This document shows positions 51,384-60,567 of a stretch of 64,000 nucleotides of DNA, in pieces. The DNA lies in contig NZ_CP121196.1 of NCBI RefSeq assembly GCF_039994875.1, positions 1,302,001 through 1,366,000 on the forward strand, written 5' to 3'. The DNA comes from Telmatobacter sp. DSM 110680 (GTDB lineage Bacteria; Acidobacteriota; Terriglobia; Terriglobales; Acidobacteriaceae). Below the pieces are notes generated by a model, which was not told where the DNA came from, ran no database searches, and saw only the letters and a list, made by a program, of their open reading frames with translations. The position numbers were made by a program, and so were the translations under genes. The stretch's first letter is position 1. Each line of letters starts with the position of its first letter.

Positions 51384-52346
51384 ATGGAATCACACGTGGC
51401 CTCCATCAGCCGAGAAGCGAGTCATCCCGCGAGCAAGCCCGCGACGAAATTCTCCATCGCGATCGCGTTCGCGGGCGTGTACTTCTTCTGGGGATCGACT
51501 TACACGGCCATCCGCATCGGTGCTGCCGAAATGCCCGCTCTTCTCTTGGCCGGCACGCGCTTTCTAATCGCAGGATCCATCCTGATGGCGTGGTGCAGAT
51601 TTCGCGGATTGCGCCTTGCATTTCCTGCCCGAACCATGGTGATGTTGGGCGTCCTGGGCCTGTTGCTGCTCGGCGGCGGCAATGTGGGACTGGTCTACGC
51701 GGAACGAACGCTGCCCAGCGGCTTCTGTTCTCTGATCCTCGCCGTAATTCCACTCTATGTAGCGCTTATCGAAATGTTTCTTCCCGGTGGGGAACCAATG
51801 CCGCGGCGCGGATGGCTCGGCATGACCATCGGCTTCATCGGTTTGGCAACCCTGCTCTGGCCCTCGTTGCGAACTGGTTTCAGCGGAGATCGCTCGCGTT
51901 TGCTGGCCATCTGCGCATTACTCGCGGGAGCGCTCTCCTGGACGATCGGCAGCATTCTTTCGCGTCGCAGAAAGTTGCCTGTGAATAGCTTTGTCGCCGC
52001 ATCCTGGCAGATGCTCGCGGCCGGAGTCTTCAACACTGCGGCCGGAACCGCCCTGGGTCAATGGCCCCAGTTTCACCTGAACCGTACTGCGATCGGATCG
52101 TTGGCATGGCTCGTCACCGGAGGCTCATTGCTTGGCTACACCGGCTTCATCTATCTCATCGAGCACGTACCCGTGGCCAAAGTTACGTCATATGCCTACG
52201 TCAATCCTGTAGTCGCGGTGCTTCTAGGAATTCTCTTGTTGCACGAGCGCCCCGAGCCAGCCGAGTTTCTGGGAATGGCCGCGGTCGTCCTCGCTGTTTT
52301 CCTGCTCACCACTGCGCAGATGAAAGCCAAGCCTCGGTCGGCATAA
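51384..52346 (+). CDS. DMT/EamA-family exporter (YedA-like)
   Basis: The 320-residue protein has ten predicted helices in two EamA repeats. The first begins IAIAFAGVYFFWGSTYTAIR with GTRFLIAGSILM and ERTLPSGFCSLILAVIPLYV. The second contains LSWTIGSILSRRRKLPVNSF, GYTGFIYLIEHVPVAKVTSY and AYVNPVVAVLLGILLLHERP. WGSTYxAIR and VNPVVAVLLG are typical of YedA/RhaT-like metabolite exporters. The substrate is unknown. It lies 74 bases behind the permease gene on the same strand. Confidence 0.88.
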   Translation: MESHVASISREASHPASKPATKFSIAIAFAGVYFFWGSTYTAIRIGAAEMPALLLAGTRFLIAGSILMAWCRFRGLRLAFPARTMVMLGVLGLLLLGGGNVGLVYAERTLPSGFCSLILAVIPLYVALIEMFLPGGEPMPRRGWLGMTIGFIGLATLLWPSLRTGFSGDRSRLLAICALLAGALSWTIGSILSRRRKLPVNSFVAASWQMLAAGVFNTAAGTALGQWPQFHLNRTAIGSLAWLVTGGSLLGYTGFIYLIEHVPVAKVTSYAYVNPVVAVLLGILLLHERPEPAEFLGMAAVVLAVFLLTTAQMKAKPRSA

Positions 52347-52384
52347 GCACTTGAACAATTCTCGGCGCTCGGCGTCTAGGGGCG

Positions 52385-53071
52385 TTAGTTGGACGGTTTC
52401 TTGTCAAAGGTAGTTGCCGGAACCAAAGTGGGAAAGGAGTCGTTGTCCAGCGAAACGGCACCGTGCTCAAAAGACTGTAAGTCGGCGGGGTCGGCCGCGA
52501 AAAGCATCCAGCAAACGGCGCCATTCTTAAGCATGCTGCATACCACATCCAAAGTCTTCTTCACCTCTGGGTGAGCGATAGAAGTTCCCAAGCCGCGCTC
52601 AATCCAAAAACTGTGGGTTCCCAATGCATATGCGGCGTATAAGGGATCGGCGACTGTCCAAGTCTTCTTGAGGCTCTGCGCCACACCTCCGGCGAATGAG
52701 GCTAGATCGCTATCGGAGAAACGATGTCCATAGCAATCAAATGAAAGCGCAACAATGACTACGGAGGAATCTCCGCGAGTAGCTTTGAACGGGAGTTGAA
52801 TGCATGAGAGAGCGGTCTTTTCCTTCTCGGAGGTCGCCTTCTTTTCTGCCTGCTGCTGCACCACCGGCAGCATTGGTTTTGTATCGATGATTTCCCAATC
52901 CGCGGGAAGAGCGTAGCTGAAGCCCAATTCACTCGTGAAGCTTGCAGGCTCTCTGTCCCCGCTTCCTTGCAGCACAGGGTTAGAGTTGACTGGAGGAGTG
53001 GATTTGGTTTGCGCAGCCGCCAAGCAGACACACGTCAAGAGAGTCAGTATTGAGATGGCCTGAGTCCGCAT
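52385..53071 (-). CDS. Secreted protein, tandem paralogue A
   Basis: The 228-residue protein has a signal peptide (AISILTLLTCVCLAAAQ). The mature protein has the pattern FSYALPADWEIIDTKPMLPV, TALSCIQLPFKATRGDSSVV, YAAYALGTHSFWIERGLG and ends in FDKKPSN. It is clearly similar to the next gene upstream (53094-53732), with the same Cys positions and the same ending. The family seems specific to this group of bacteria; function unknown. Confidence 0.75.
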   Translation of the reverse strand: MRTQAISILTLLTCVCLAAAQTKSTPPVNSNPVLQGSGDREPASFTSELGFSYALPADWEIIDTKPMLPVVQQQAEKKATSEKEKTALSCIQLPFKATRGDSSVVIVALSFDCYGHRFSDSDLASFAGGVAQSLKKTWTVADPLYAAYALGTHSFWIERGLGTSIAHPEVKKTLDVVCSMLKNGAVCWMLFAADPADLQSFEHGAVSLDNDSFPTLVPATTFDKKPSN

Positions 53072-53093
53072 GATGCAGCGAGTCTACCACGGC

Positions 53094-53732
53094 TTAGGAC
53101 GGCTTCTTATCGAAAGCCCTTGCAGGAACCAACTCTGGAAAAAAGTCTCCGTCAAGCGTGACTGCGTCTCCTTCGAATTGCTTCAAGGAGTCATTGTCGC
53201 CAGCCACGGTCATCCAGCAGACAGCCGCTTTCTTCAGGAGGCTGCATGCGATTTCAAGTGTGTAAGGCATCTCAGGATGCCCTTTAGGATTGCCCTTCGC
53301 CCGTTCAATCCAGATGTTGTGACTTCCCATCGCATAGGTTCCGTAAACCGGATCGCTGAAGTCGAAAATTGCCCGCGGTCCCTCGGAGCTTCCTTCCGCA
53401 AAGCCCGGCAGGTCCTTGTCCGTCAGAATCTGTCCAAAGCATGCGAATGGCAGCGCCATCGCCGCCATGAAAGAAGGCGGAGATCCATGCCGGGCGCTGA
53501 TCGGAATCTGAACACAAGCGATTTCTTTCCTCTCATCATCGGTCTTCGCCTTGGCCATCTGGTTCTTCTTCACTTCAGGCAGTGTCGCTTGAGTATCAAT
53601 CGCGTCCCAGCCAGCAGGGAGGTGGTAAGTGAAGCCAAGAAACTCAGTAGACGGGGCGGGAAGAGCCATCTCCTGTGCCAGCAAAGGCGCGCCAATCAAA
53701 ATAAATACTGCTAGATAAGGACGAATATTCAT
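53094..53732 (-). CDS. Secreted protein, tandem paralogue B
   Basis: The 212-residue protein has a signal peptide (PYLAVFILIGAPLLAQ). Shared blocks with paralogue A are FTYHLPAGWDAIDTQATLPE, IACVQIPISARHGSPPS, VYGTYAMGSHNIWIERAKG and AFDKKPS. It is 22 bases upstream of paralogue A on the same strand, so the pair arose by tandem duplication and is probably co-transcribed. Conserved Cys pairs suggest a disulfide. The role is unknown, possibly envelope-related. Confidence 0.75.
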   Translation of the reverse strand: MNIRPYLAVFILIGAPLLAQEMALPAPSTEFLGFTYHLPAGWDAIDTQATLPEVKKNQMAKAKTDDERKEIACVQIPISARHGSPPSFMAAMALPFACFGQILTDKDLPGFAEGSSEGPRAIFDFSDPVYGTYAMGSHNIWIERAKGNPKGHPEMPYTLEIACSLLKKAAVCWMTVAGDNDSLKQFEGDAVTLDGDFFPELVPARAFDKKPS

Positions 53733-53792
53733 CGCGCGCCAAGTCTAACACGCTGCAGTTTCTTCAATTGTTCGCGTGTACCCCAGAGGCCA

Positions 53793-54338
53793 CTACTGAA
53801 GAGCCAGTACCGAAAGCGCCGATGCGACGCCGCCGAGTGAAAAGATGATGCCCAGATACCAGTAGATCCGGCTGCGCGTAAGCAGCGTGACCGACGTGAT
53901 CACGAGGCCGATTTCAAGCAGCGCTTCGGATAGATCGAATCGATTAGCACGAGCTTCGGCTTGTTCGACTTTTTCTTCCAGCGTCTTGGCCTTCTCCTGA
54001 TCTTCCTTCAGATCGTCGTTCCACTTAGCCTGGTGATCTGCATAGTGCTTCAACGTATCTTGTGCCTTTTGCTTGTCGGCGACGGTTAGGCTATTCAACA
54101 GGTCGGCGTTGAGGCTTGTGTTGTAGGCGCGAATCTTCTGACTTTGATATTGATTCCACTGATCCGTCGCCTTGTTCTGGTCGAGCACAGCCTCAGTGTG
54201 AGTGCGATGGCCAAGCACGGTCATAATCGCCACCAGCACGGCCAACACGCTCATCGTAAACGCTACCGGACGCAATTCCGACTCGCTTGATCCGTGCTCG
54301 GCGTGCTCCTTTAATTCCTGAACTTCATTGGGTTCCAT
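53793..54338 (-). CDS. DUF4337 membrane protein
   Basis: The protein has 181 residues from the ATG at 54338, with GGAGGT upstream; an ATG at 54383 overlaps the cysS stop and is an alternative. It has an N-terminal membrane helix (VAFTMSVLAVLVAIMTVLG), a long coiled coil (about 75-150, QKAQDTLKHYADHQAKWNDD and EDQEKAKTLEEKVEQAEARA), and one or two C-terminal helices (ALLEIGLVITSVTLLT, YLGIIFSLGGVASALSVLAL). DUF4337 proteins are found across bacteria without known function. Confidence 0.8.
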   Translation of the reverse strand: MEPNEVQELKEHAEHGSSESELRPVAFTMSVLAVLVAIMTVLGHRTHTEAVLDQNKATDQWNQYQSQKIRAYNTSLNADLLNSLTVADKQKAQDTLKHYADHQAKWNDDLKEDQEKAKTLEEKVEQAEARANRFDLSEALLEIGLVITSVTLLTRSRIYWYLGIIFSLGGVASALSVLALQ

Positions 54339-54379
54339 GGCAGCGTGGCCACCTCCGTGGCGTAGGTGTCGGGGCAAAC

Positions 54380-55882
54380 TCATTTCCGCTTCCAGCGTAC
54401 CCCGTCTTTCGAATCTTCGATGATGATTCCTTTTTCCGTCAGCTCTTTCCTGATCTGGTCGGCGCGCGCAAATTCACGACGCTTCTTGGCCTGATCCCGT
54501 TCCGCAAGCAGCGCGTCAATCGCTTCATCCGTCAGCGACTGCTGCGCCAGCAACTCCGGCGCAACGTCATCGAGGCGTCCCTCTTGCTTGGCCCACTCCA
54601 CGGCACGCCGCATCGGCTCCGTATCGTGGTCTTCGATGACTGCAAAAACCGCGTCAAAGCTGGCCAGCACTGATGCCACCGCCTCGCGATCCGATTGGTA
54701 AAACTTCCCCTGGTCCATCGCCGTGTTCGAAAGCCGTACCAATTCAAAAATGGGCGCACGTGCCTCGGCGGTGTTCAGATCGTTGCCCAGTGCCGCCAGG
54801 TAGTCTTCATGAGCTTTCTTCGCGGCTGCCTGAACCTCAGGATTTTCGCCGTCCGCAAACGTGCCCTTTACCAACCGGCTGTTGAATGTACGCAACCGGT
54901 CTATCGCGGCAGTAGCATCAACCAGTCCATCAAACGTAAAGTTAAGCTGATGCCGATAGGGAACTGAGATCAAAGCCAGACGTATCGCAGAAGCTTTATA
55001 ACCCTTCAACAACAAGTCGCGGAGCGTATAGAAATTTCCCTCGCTCTTCGACATCTTGCGCCCATCCACCAGCAGAAAACGCACGTGCATCCAATGATGC
55101 GCCAGCGGCTTGTGCGTCACACTCTCGCTCTGGGCAATCTCGTTTTCATGATGCGGAAACATCAGGTCTTCGCCGCCGGCATGCAGATCGAAGCTGTCGC
55201 CCAGAAATTTCATCGACATAGCCGAGCATTCGATATGCCAGCCCGGCCGACCGCGCCCAATCGGTGTGTCCCACGATGTCTCGCCGGGCTTCGCGGCTTT
55301 CCACAGTGCAAAGTCGCGCGCTGAGTCCTTCTCGTACTCGTCCACATCCACGCGGGCACCGTCCTCCATCCCGCTTAAATCCTTCTTGCTCAGCTTTCCG
55401 TATTCCGGGAACGCCTTCAGACGGAAATACCATGACCCATCTTCCGTTCGATAAGCCGCCCCCACCTCGGCCAGCTTCTGAATCAGCTCCACCATCCGAT
55501 CAATGGCTTCGGTCGCGCGAGCAATAATCTCCGGCCGCTCCACTCCCAGTGCGTCCAGATCTTCGAAAAACGCATTCACATACTTCGGCGTATATTCGCC
55601 GATCGGCACACCCGCAGCGGCCGCATTACGAATGATCTTGTCATCCACATCCGTGATGTTCATGACGTGTCGAATCGGCATCCCGCTCAGCTTTAGAAAA
55701 CGCCGCAGGACATCGATCTCAAGAAAAGTCCTGAAGTTGCCGATATGCCCGTAGTCATAAACCGTAGGCCCGCATGCGTACATGCGAAGCTCTTTCCCAT
55801 CCATCGGGACGAGCTCATCCACTTGGCCGGAAAGTGTATTGAAGAGGCGCATAGGCATTGGGCGGGCAGGCAGGAGACTCAT
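54380..55882 (-). CDS. cysS: Cysteinyl-tRNA synthetase
   Basis: The protein has 500 residues from the ATG at 55882; ATGs at 55858 and 55852 are closer to the usual start (MRLFNTLSG). Class I synthetase motifs: YACGPTVYDYGHIGNFRTFL (HIGH variant with a zinc Cys), NITDVDDKIIRNA, GRGRPGWHIECSAMS with the second zinc Cys, GGEDLMFPHHENEIAQSE and KMSKSEGNF. The C-terminal anticodon-binding helical domain ends AREFARADQIRKEL-like. It charges tRNA-Cys. Confidence 0.97.
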   Translation of the reverse strand: MSLLPARPMPMRLFNTLSGQVDELVPMDGKELRMYACGPTVYDYGHIGNFRTFLEIDVLRRFLKLSGMPIRHVMNITDVDDKIIRNAAAAGVPIGEYTPKYVNAFFEDLDALGVERPEIIARATEAIDRMVELIQKLAEVGAAYRTEDGSWYFRLKAFPEYGKLSKKDLSGMEDGARVDVDEYEKDSARDFALWKAAKPGETSWDTPIGRGRPGWHIECSAMSMKFLGDSFDLHAGGEDLMFPHHENEIAQSESVTHKPLAHHWMHVRFLLVDGRKMSKSEGNFYTLRDLLLKGYKASAIRLALISVPYRHQLNFTFDGLVDATAAIDRLRTFNSRLVKGTFADGENPEVQAAAKKAHEDYLAALGNDLNTAEARAPIFELVRLSNTAMDQGKFYQSDREAVASVLASFDAVFAVIEDHDTEPMRRAVEWAKQEGRLDDVAPELLAQQSLTDEAIDALLAERDQAKKRREFARADQIRKELTEKGIIIEDSKDGVRWKRK

Positions 55883-56030
55883 ATTTCGGGTCAAAATCGA
55901 GGCCAATTGGTCTTAACGATTGTAGCAGTGGGGATTACGGGTGGGGTTCCCGGTTACCTTTGTGGCTGAAACGGTGACCACTCCTTCGTCGTATGCTTGC
56001 TGCAGGCGGCGTGCGGACATCAGCCAACCG

Positions 56031-56795
56031 ATGGAAGATTACGTATTATCTTTGCTTTGCGACCCGGACACGCGCTATGCCCTGGAGATGGCAGGTGTCA
56101 ACCTGCGCAACACGGCAACCGGCCGCATCTATCCCATACGCGACGGCATTCCCCTCTTTGTCAGCACCGTCACCGGCTCGAATCTCAAGTACCAGATTCT
56201 TTACGATCGGATCGCCCCCGGCTATGACCTGGCCGAGCGTCTCTATCACTGGTTCACCCGCAAGCCTAACTATCGTCTTGACTTCATCAGCGAACTTGAA
56301 CTGAAGCCCAACGCCCGCGTGCTCGAAACCTCCGTAGGAACCGGCGCAAATCTTCGCTACCTGCCCCGCGACATAGATTTCTACGGCGTCGATATCTCCT
56401 GGGGGATGCTCCGCAAATGCCAGCGCAACCTTCTCCAGTGGAAACGCAATGCCCATCTTTTCCAGGCAGAAGCCGAGCGTTTGCCGTTCAAGGTTGAAGC
56501 CTTTGACTGCGTTTTCCACGTTGGCGGAATCAACTTCTTCACCGACAAGACCCGCGCTATCAAGGAAATGATCTGGGTCGCAAAACCCGGCACCAAAATC
56601 GTGATCGTCGACGAAACCGAGAGGGCCATCCGCGAGAACTATCAGCGAACCCCAATCGTGAAGAATAGCTATGGACCAGGCAGCGAAAAAGTAAAATGCC
56701 CCATCGACCTCGTCCCCCCGGAGATGAAAGAGATCTCCGCCCGCGAAATCTGCGGCGGCAAACTCTACTGCCTGACCTTCCGCAAGCCACACTGA
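56031..56795 (+). CDS. Class I SAM methyltransferase with Trm112-like N-terminus
   Basis: The protein has 254 residues from the ATG at 56031. The N-terminal 45 residues (LLCDPDTRYALEMAGVNLRN, GRIYPIRDGIPLFV) are a Trm112-like small domain that has lost most of its zinc Cys. The methyltransferase core reads VLETSVGTGANLRYLPRDI (motif I), DFYGVDISWGMLRKCQRNL and AEAERLPFKVEAFDCVFHVG. It resembles UbiE/MenG-like enzymes. Substrate unknown; quinone or lipid methylation is plausible. Confidence 0.82.
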   Translation: MEDYVLSLLCDPDTRYALEMAGVNLRNTATGRIYPIRDGIPLFVSTVTGSNLKYQILYDRIAPGYDLAERLYHWFTRKPNYRLDFISELELKPNARVLETSVGTGANLRYLPRDIDFYGVDISWGMLRKCQRNLLQWKRNAHLFQAEAERLPFKVEAFDCVFHVGGINFFTDKTRAIKEMIWVAKPGTKIVIVDETERAIRENYQRTPIVKNSYGPGSEKVKCPIDLVPPEMKEISAREICGGKLYCLTFRKPH

Positions 56796-56854
56796 TTCGC
56801 CAAGAGGTTCCTTGTTGCGACTCAATCACCAGCCAGAGGTGCGCTGCTAACACA

Positions 56855-59581
56855 TCATTCCGTTCGCAAAGCCTGCATTGGATCAATCCTGCTGGCGCGG
56901 CGTGCAGGCAACCAGGCAGCGGCAATGGTCATGCAAACGACGGCTGCTATGGCAATGGAGATGGAGACCGGATCGAGCGGGCTGAGGTCGTAGAGCAGGC
57001 TCTTGAGGACGCGCGTTGAGCTGAGCGCAAGGGGAACTCCAATGGCGAGTCCCACAAGCAGCAGTAGAACGCACTCGCGCATCACCATCCAGAGCAGATT
57101 GAGCGACCGTGCTCCTAGGGCGACACGGATGCCCAACTCGCTGGTGCGCCGAGCCACTGAGTAGGAAAGCAAGCCGTAGATTCCGATGCAGGCGAGTAAG
57201 ACGGCCAGAATTCCGAAGAAGCCGGAGAGCCGGGCGATCAGCGATTGTGTGGCGATCGAGCGGTCAACCTGCTCCTGGAGGCTGGTTACGGTATTGACGA
57301 GGATATTGGAGTTGATCTCGGCGATGGCCGCGCGGGTTCGCGAGACGATCTCCTGGCGGTTTGCGCCGGGAGCATAGCGCACGATGAAGTTGCCGAAGAA
57401 GCCGAGGCTTTGGCTGCAGGGAAAGTAGGCGGCCATCCGTGAGCCTTCGCTGAGGGCGAAGTACTTGGCGTCCTTGACCACGCCGATGACTTCGATTTCG
57501 CCGAGATGGTCGGGCGTTTCTCCGATGCCGAAGTGCTGACCGATGGCCGAGCGGTTCGGGAAGAAGCGGCGCGCCATGGTCTGGTTGATGACGGCGACCT
57601 TGGGTGAATTCTGCAGGTCTTGCGAGTTATAGGTCCGGCCTTCAACCAGAGGAATGCCCATGGCGGAGAAGAATCCGTTGCCGGTGATATTGAAATTGAC
57701 TGCTTTGCCGTTTGCGGGTGTTCGTGGAACGCCTTGGAAAAGGACTTGATCCGACCATCCGCCGTCATTAAAAGCAAAGAAGGCGAAGCTGTCAGACTGG
57801 ACCCCGGGGATGGCGCGCACGCGTTCTTCGATTTGCTCCTGCAAACGGACCGAGCGGATTTCGTCAGCGCCGTGAGGGAGATTGGCTGTGCTGGAGTCGA
57901 GAGTGAAGATGAGCGCGTTATGCGGGTCAAAGCCGGTATCGACGTCATAGAGGTGAATGAGGCTGCGAACGAAGAGTCCGGCGACCACCATGAGCAAAAC
58001 GGAAAGCGCGACCTGGCCGACGATGAGCGAGCGAGCCATGACGCCGCGTGTGGATACAGAAGAGCTGCCACGGCCATCTTTGAGAGCGGGCGTGAACTCG
58101 AGATGGGTGGCGCGGAATGCCGGAAGGGTGCCGAAGAGAAGCGCGGTGAGAACGGTGAGTCCGAGCGTAAAGGCAAGGACGCGCAAATCGGGCGTGAGAT
58201 TCAGGGGCACAGGATCGGGGCCGGGCGCAGCCATGTTGAGCAGCAGAACGCTGGCTCTCCATGCCAGCGCGATACCTGCCGCCGCGCCCACAACAGAAAG
58301 AACGACAGACTCGGTAAGCAGTTGAAACACAATGCGCTGGCGCGAGGCGCCGAGAGCCATGCGCACGGCCACTTCGCGCGTGCGCCCGACACCGCGGGCG
58401 AAGAGCATGTTGCCGATATTGGCGCAGGCGATTAGAAGCACCAGGGCGACGATCGTCATAAGGATCTTGAGCGGCGCCGAGAATGCGTAGCGCAGAGGGC
58501 AGACTCCGCGGGCTCCCGGGGTGAGTTCAACAATCGCGTGGGCCAGATCATCGAGGTGCTTTTGCGAAGGTTGCGCCCCGAGGTAGCCGCGAATGATCTG
58601 CTTGAAGAGGAGATTGGTTTCGGCGCCGGCCTGAGCTGGAGTAACGCCGGGCTTGAGCCTCCCAATTAGATAAAGCGATTGATAGAGCTTGCTCCCGATA
58701 GCGTCTCCGCCGGGACGTGGGAAGCCCTTTTCCATGGAGAGCGGAATCCAGAGATCGGCGGATCGGCCGACAGTGATTCCCGAGAATCCAGGTTTTGCCA
58801 CGCCCACCAGCGTGTACTCATGTGATTCAATGCGGATGACTTTGCCGAGCGCGGCGGGGTCACCATTGAGATGGCGCTGGAACCACGCGTAGCTGGCAAC
58901 GGCAACCGGGCCGGCGCCAGACGCGCTGTCATCGGATTCATCAATCGTGCGGCCCAGAAACGCCGGCACCCCGAGAGCGGAGAAGTAACTGCCGGAGATC
59001 AGATTGATGTGGATGGTCTGGTAAGCTCCGCCTCCAATCGAGGCCTTTGTCTCGATGGGAGAGCTGTCCACCGCGGCGATTCCGGAAAATGAGGTATTTT
59101 TTTGGCCAAAGTCGTGTAGAAACGCCTTGGAAAACAAATCCATGGGCCCGTCCGGAATCGAGAGCGTGAGACCCTGTGCCCTGCCGTCGCCGAATAATTG
59201 CAGTTCCTCGGGATTGTGCACCGGCAAGGGGCGCAGGAGGATGGCATTGAGCAGTGTGAAGATGGCGGTGTTGGCGCCGATGCCCAGGGTCAACGAAAGA
59301 ATGGCAACAATGCTGAAGCCGGGTGAATTCCTGATTTGGCGAACGGCATACCGGATGTCCTGCACCATCGATTCGACCCACAACGTGCCGCGGCTCTCGC
59401 GACAATCCTCTTTGATCTGCTCGATGCCGCCGAACTCGAGTCGGGTGAGCCGGCGTGCCTCATTCTCTGAAGCGCCGGACCGGACCTTGTCGGCAACTTG
59501 CGATTCGAAATGGAACCGCAGCTCTTTATCGAGATCGATTTCCAAGCGTTTGCGCGCGAATAGTCTACGGAGCCAACTCAT
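56855..59581 (-). CDS. MacB/FtsX-type permease of the acidobacterial orphan family (ADOP)
   Basis: The 908-residue protein has an N-terminal cytoplasmic prefix (LDKELRFHFESQVADKVRSG, RRLTRLEFGGIEQIKEDCRE) and two MacB-periplasmic-core/FtsX halves with eight predicted membrane helices. Helix 1 follows RNSPGFSIVAILSLTLGIGA; the second half contains GVGRTREVAVRMALGASRQR and the last helices RTSELGIRVALGARSLNLLW. No ATP-binding subunit is nearby, which is usual for this expanded family in Acidobacteriota. Efflux or mechanotransmission roles are suspected. The start overlaps the PadR stop by four bases. Confidence 0.9.
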   Translation of the reverse strand: MSWLRRLFARKRLEIDLDKELRFHFESQVADKVRSGASENEARRLTRLEFGGIEQIKEDCRESRGTLWVESMVQDIRYAVRQIRNSPGFSIVAILSLTLGIGANTAIFTLLNAILLRPLPVHNPEELQLFGDGRAQGLTLSIPDGPMDLFSKAFLHDFGQKNTSFSGIAAVDSSPIETKASIGGGAYQTIHINLISGSYFSALGVPAFLGRTIDESDDSASGAGPVAVASYAWFQRHLNGDPAALGKVIRIESHEYTLVGVAKPGFSGITVGRSADLWIPLSMEKGFPRPGGDAIGSKLYQSLYLIGRLKPGVTPAQAGAETNLLFKQIIRGYLGAQPSQKHLDDLAHAIVELTPGARGVCPLRYAFSAPLKILMTIVALVLLIACANIGNMLFARGVGRTREVAVRMALGASRQRIVFQLLTESVVLSVVGAAAGIALAWRASVLLLNMAAPGPDPVPLNLTPDLRVLAFTLGLTVLTALLFGTLPAFRATHLEFTPALKDGRGSSSVSTRGVMARSLIVGQVALSVLLMVVAGLFVRSLIHLYDVDTGFDPHNALIFTLDSSTANLPHGADEIRSVRLQEQIEERVRAIPGVQSDSFAFFAFNDGGWSDQVLFQGVPRTPANGKAVNFNITGNGFFSAMGIPLVEGRTYNSQDLQNSPKVAVINQTMARRFFPNRSAIGQHFGIGETPDHLGEIEVIGVVKDAKYFALSEGSRMAAYFPCSQSLGFFGNFIVRYAPGANRQEIVSRTRAAIAEINSNILVNTVTSLQEQVDRSIATQSLIARLSGFFGILAVLLACIGIYGLLSYSVARRTSELGIRVALGARSLNLLWMVMRECVLLLLVGLAIGVPLALSSTRVLKSLLYDLSPLDPVSISIAIAAVVCMTIAAAWLPARRASRIDPMQALRTE

Positions 59582-59931
59582 GAGATTTCCTCCACAGTGC
59601 CTCTGAAAATGAGGTCGACCAGGTCGGTGAGGCGTTTCCAGTTCTCGGTTTCGGTCCTAAGATGAGCTCGGCCCTTTGCGGTGAGTTCGTAGAACTTGGC
59701 TTCCCGTCCGGTCTCAGTCGCTTGCCAATTAGCGGCCAGGAACTTTTTGTATTCCAAGCGATGAAGGGCTGGATACAGCGATCCCTGCTGCACCTGCAGA
59801 GCCTCGCGAGATATTTGCTGAATTCTCTGCGCGATGGCATAGCCATGAATCGGGCCTAGCGCAACAACCCTCAGGATCAGGAGATCGAGGGTGCCCTGCG
59901 GGAGATCAAATCTGCTTTCAGTCTTCTTCAT
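59578..59931 (-). CDS. PadR-family transcriptional regulator
   Basis: The 117-residue winged-helix protein reads LPQGTLDLLILRVVALGPIH, GYAIAQRIQQISREALQVQQ, GSLYPALHRLEYKKFLAANW and REAKFYELTAKGRAHL. This is the complete PadR N-terminal domain with the typical GSLYPALHRLE recognition helix. It is coupled to the downstream permease. It probably represses both genes by binding the 9-bp inverted repeat at 59940-59969, just upstream of its start. Confidence 0.93.
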   Translation of the reverse strand: MKKTESRFDLPQGTLDLLILRVVALGPIHGYAIAQRIQQISREALQVQQGSLYPALHRLEYKKFLAANWQATETGREAKFYELTAKGRAHLRTETENWKRLTDLVDLIFRGTVEEIS

Positions 59932-59939
59932 ACCTGTGG

Positions 59940-59969
59940 CTTCTACATATACGTCGGGAGATGTAGAAG
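59940..59969. promoter_or_regulatory. Inverted repeat, probable PadR operator
   Basis: CTTCTACAT and ATGTAGAAG, perfect 9-bp arms, are separated by 12 bases. The repeat lies 9-38 bases upstream of the PadR start codon. TATATG within the repeat on the minus strand could be the -10 box. This position suits autorepression. Confidence 0.65.
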
Positions 59970-60072
59970 GTCAAGGTATTTCGAATCCAAAAGCTGAATT
60001 CCCTAAGGTACGGACTAAGAAAGGCTGATGTACATCGATTGCCAGGATGACAATGCGCTGACCCAAGTTGCA

Positions 60073-60507
60073 TCAATCTTGAATGCTTGTCTGACCGATC
60101 CCATACTGTATTGCTGCTTTGAGAACGTCGACTTTTATGTCTGCTAATGTCTTGAATTTGATGCAATACCCTGAAACGCTTGCTTTGCCGAGATTCCGCC
60201 CGTATGTCTGGGCCAGATACTTCTTGTTCTCTATTCCCATAACGTAGACGGAAATGCCTGTTGTATTAGCACTGACGCCGATTTGATAGAACTCCCTGGT
60301 TTTTCCATTGGCATATTCACTAGTTTGAGATCCATAGCCGATGTTTGGGTTGGAAACGATCTTTCCTTTCTCGTCTTTTCCATCTAAGAACCACAACTTA
60401 CAGCCTGGCATCAACGCCACAATCATGCTATGCAGCTCTCGCATTTCGCCACGTTTTGGCTCCGGCTGAGCAGCAATGTAATCCTTGATTTGTTTCTGCA
60501 CCGTCAT
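60073..60507 (-). CDS. DUF1801 protein
   Basis: The protein has 144 residues from the ATG at 60507, which follows GAGGAG by five to six bases; an upstream in-frame start is less likely. The pattern (VQKQIKDYIAAQPEPKRGEM, RELHSMIVALMPGCKLWFLD, then NIGYGSQTSEYANGKTREFY, QIGVSANTTGISVYVM) matches DUF1801/YdhG-like proteins. These are small alpha-beta proteins of unknown function related to the frataxin-like YdhG fold. Confidence 0.82.
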   Translation of the reverse strand: MTVQKQIKDYIAAQPEPKRGEMRELHSMIVALMPGCKLWFLDGKDEKGKIVSNPNIGYGSQTSEYANGKTREFYQIGVSANTTGISVYVMGIENKKYLAQTYGRNLGKASVSGYCIKFKTLADIKVDVLKAAIQYGIGQTSIQD

Positions 60508-60567
60508 GTTAATCTCCTCGGACTTGCGGAACGCGCGCGTGCCCCCGGCTCTCAAGTACACCAGCTT

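Noticed and set aside
57286-58176. 296-codon frame on the minus strand
   Set aside because: Out-of-frame shadow of the MacB-type permease; extreme Ser/Arg/Pro composition.
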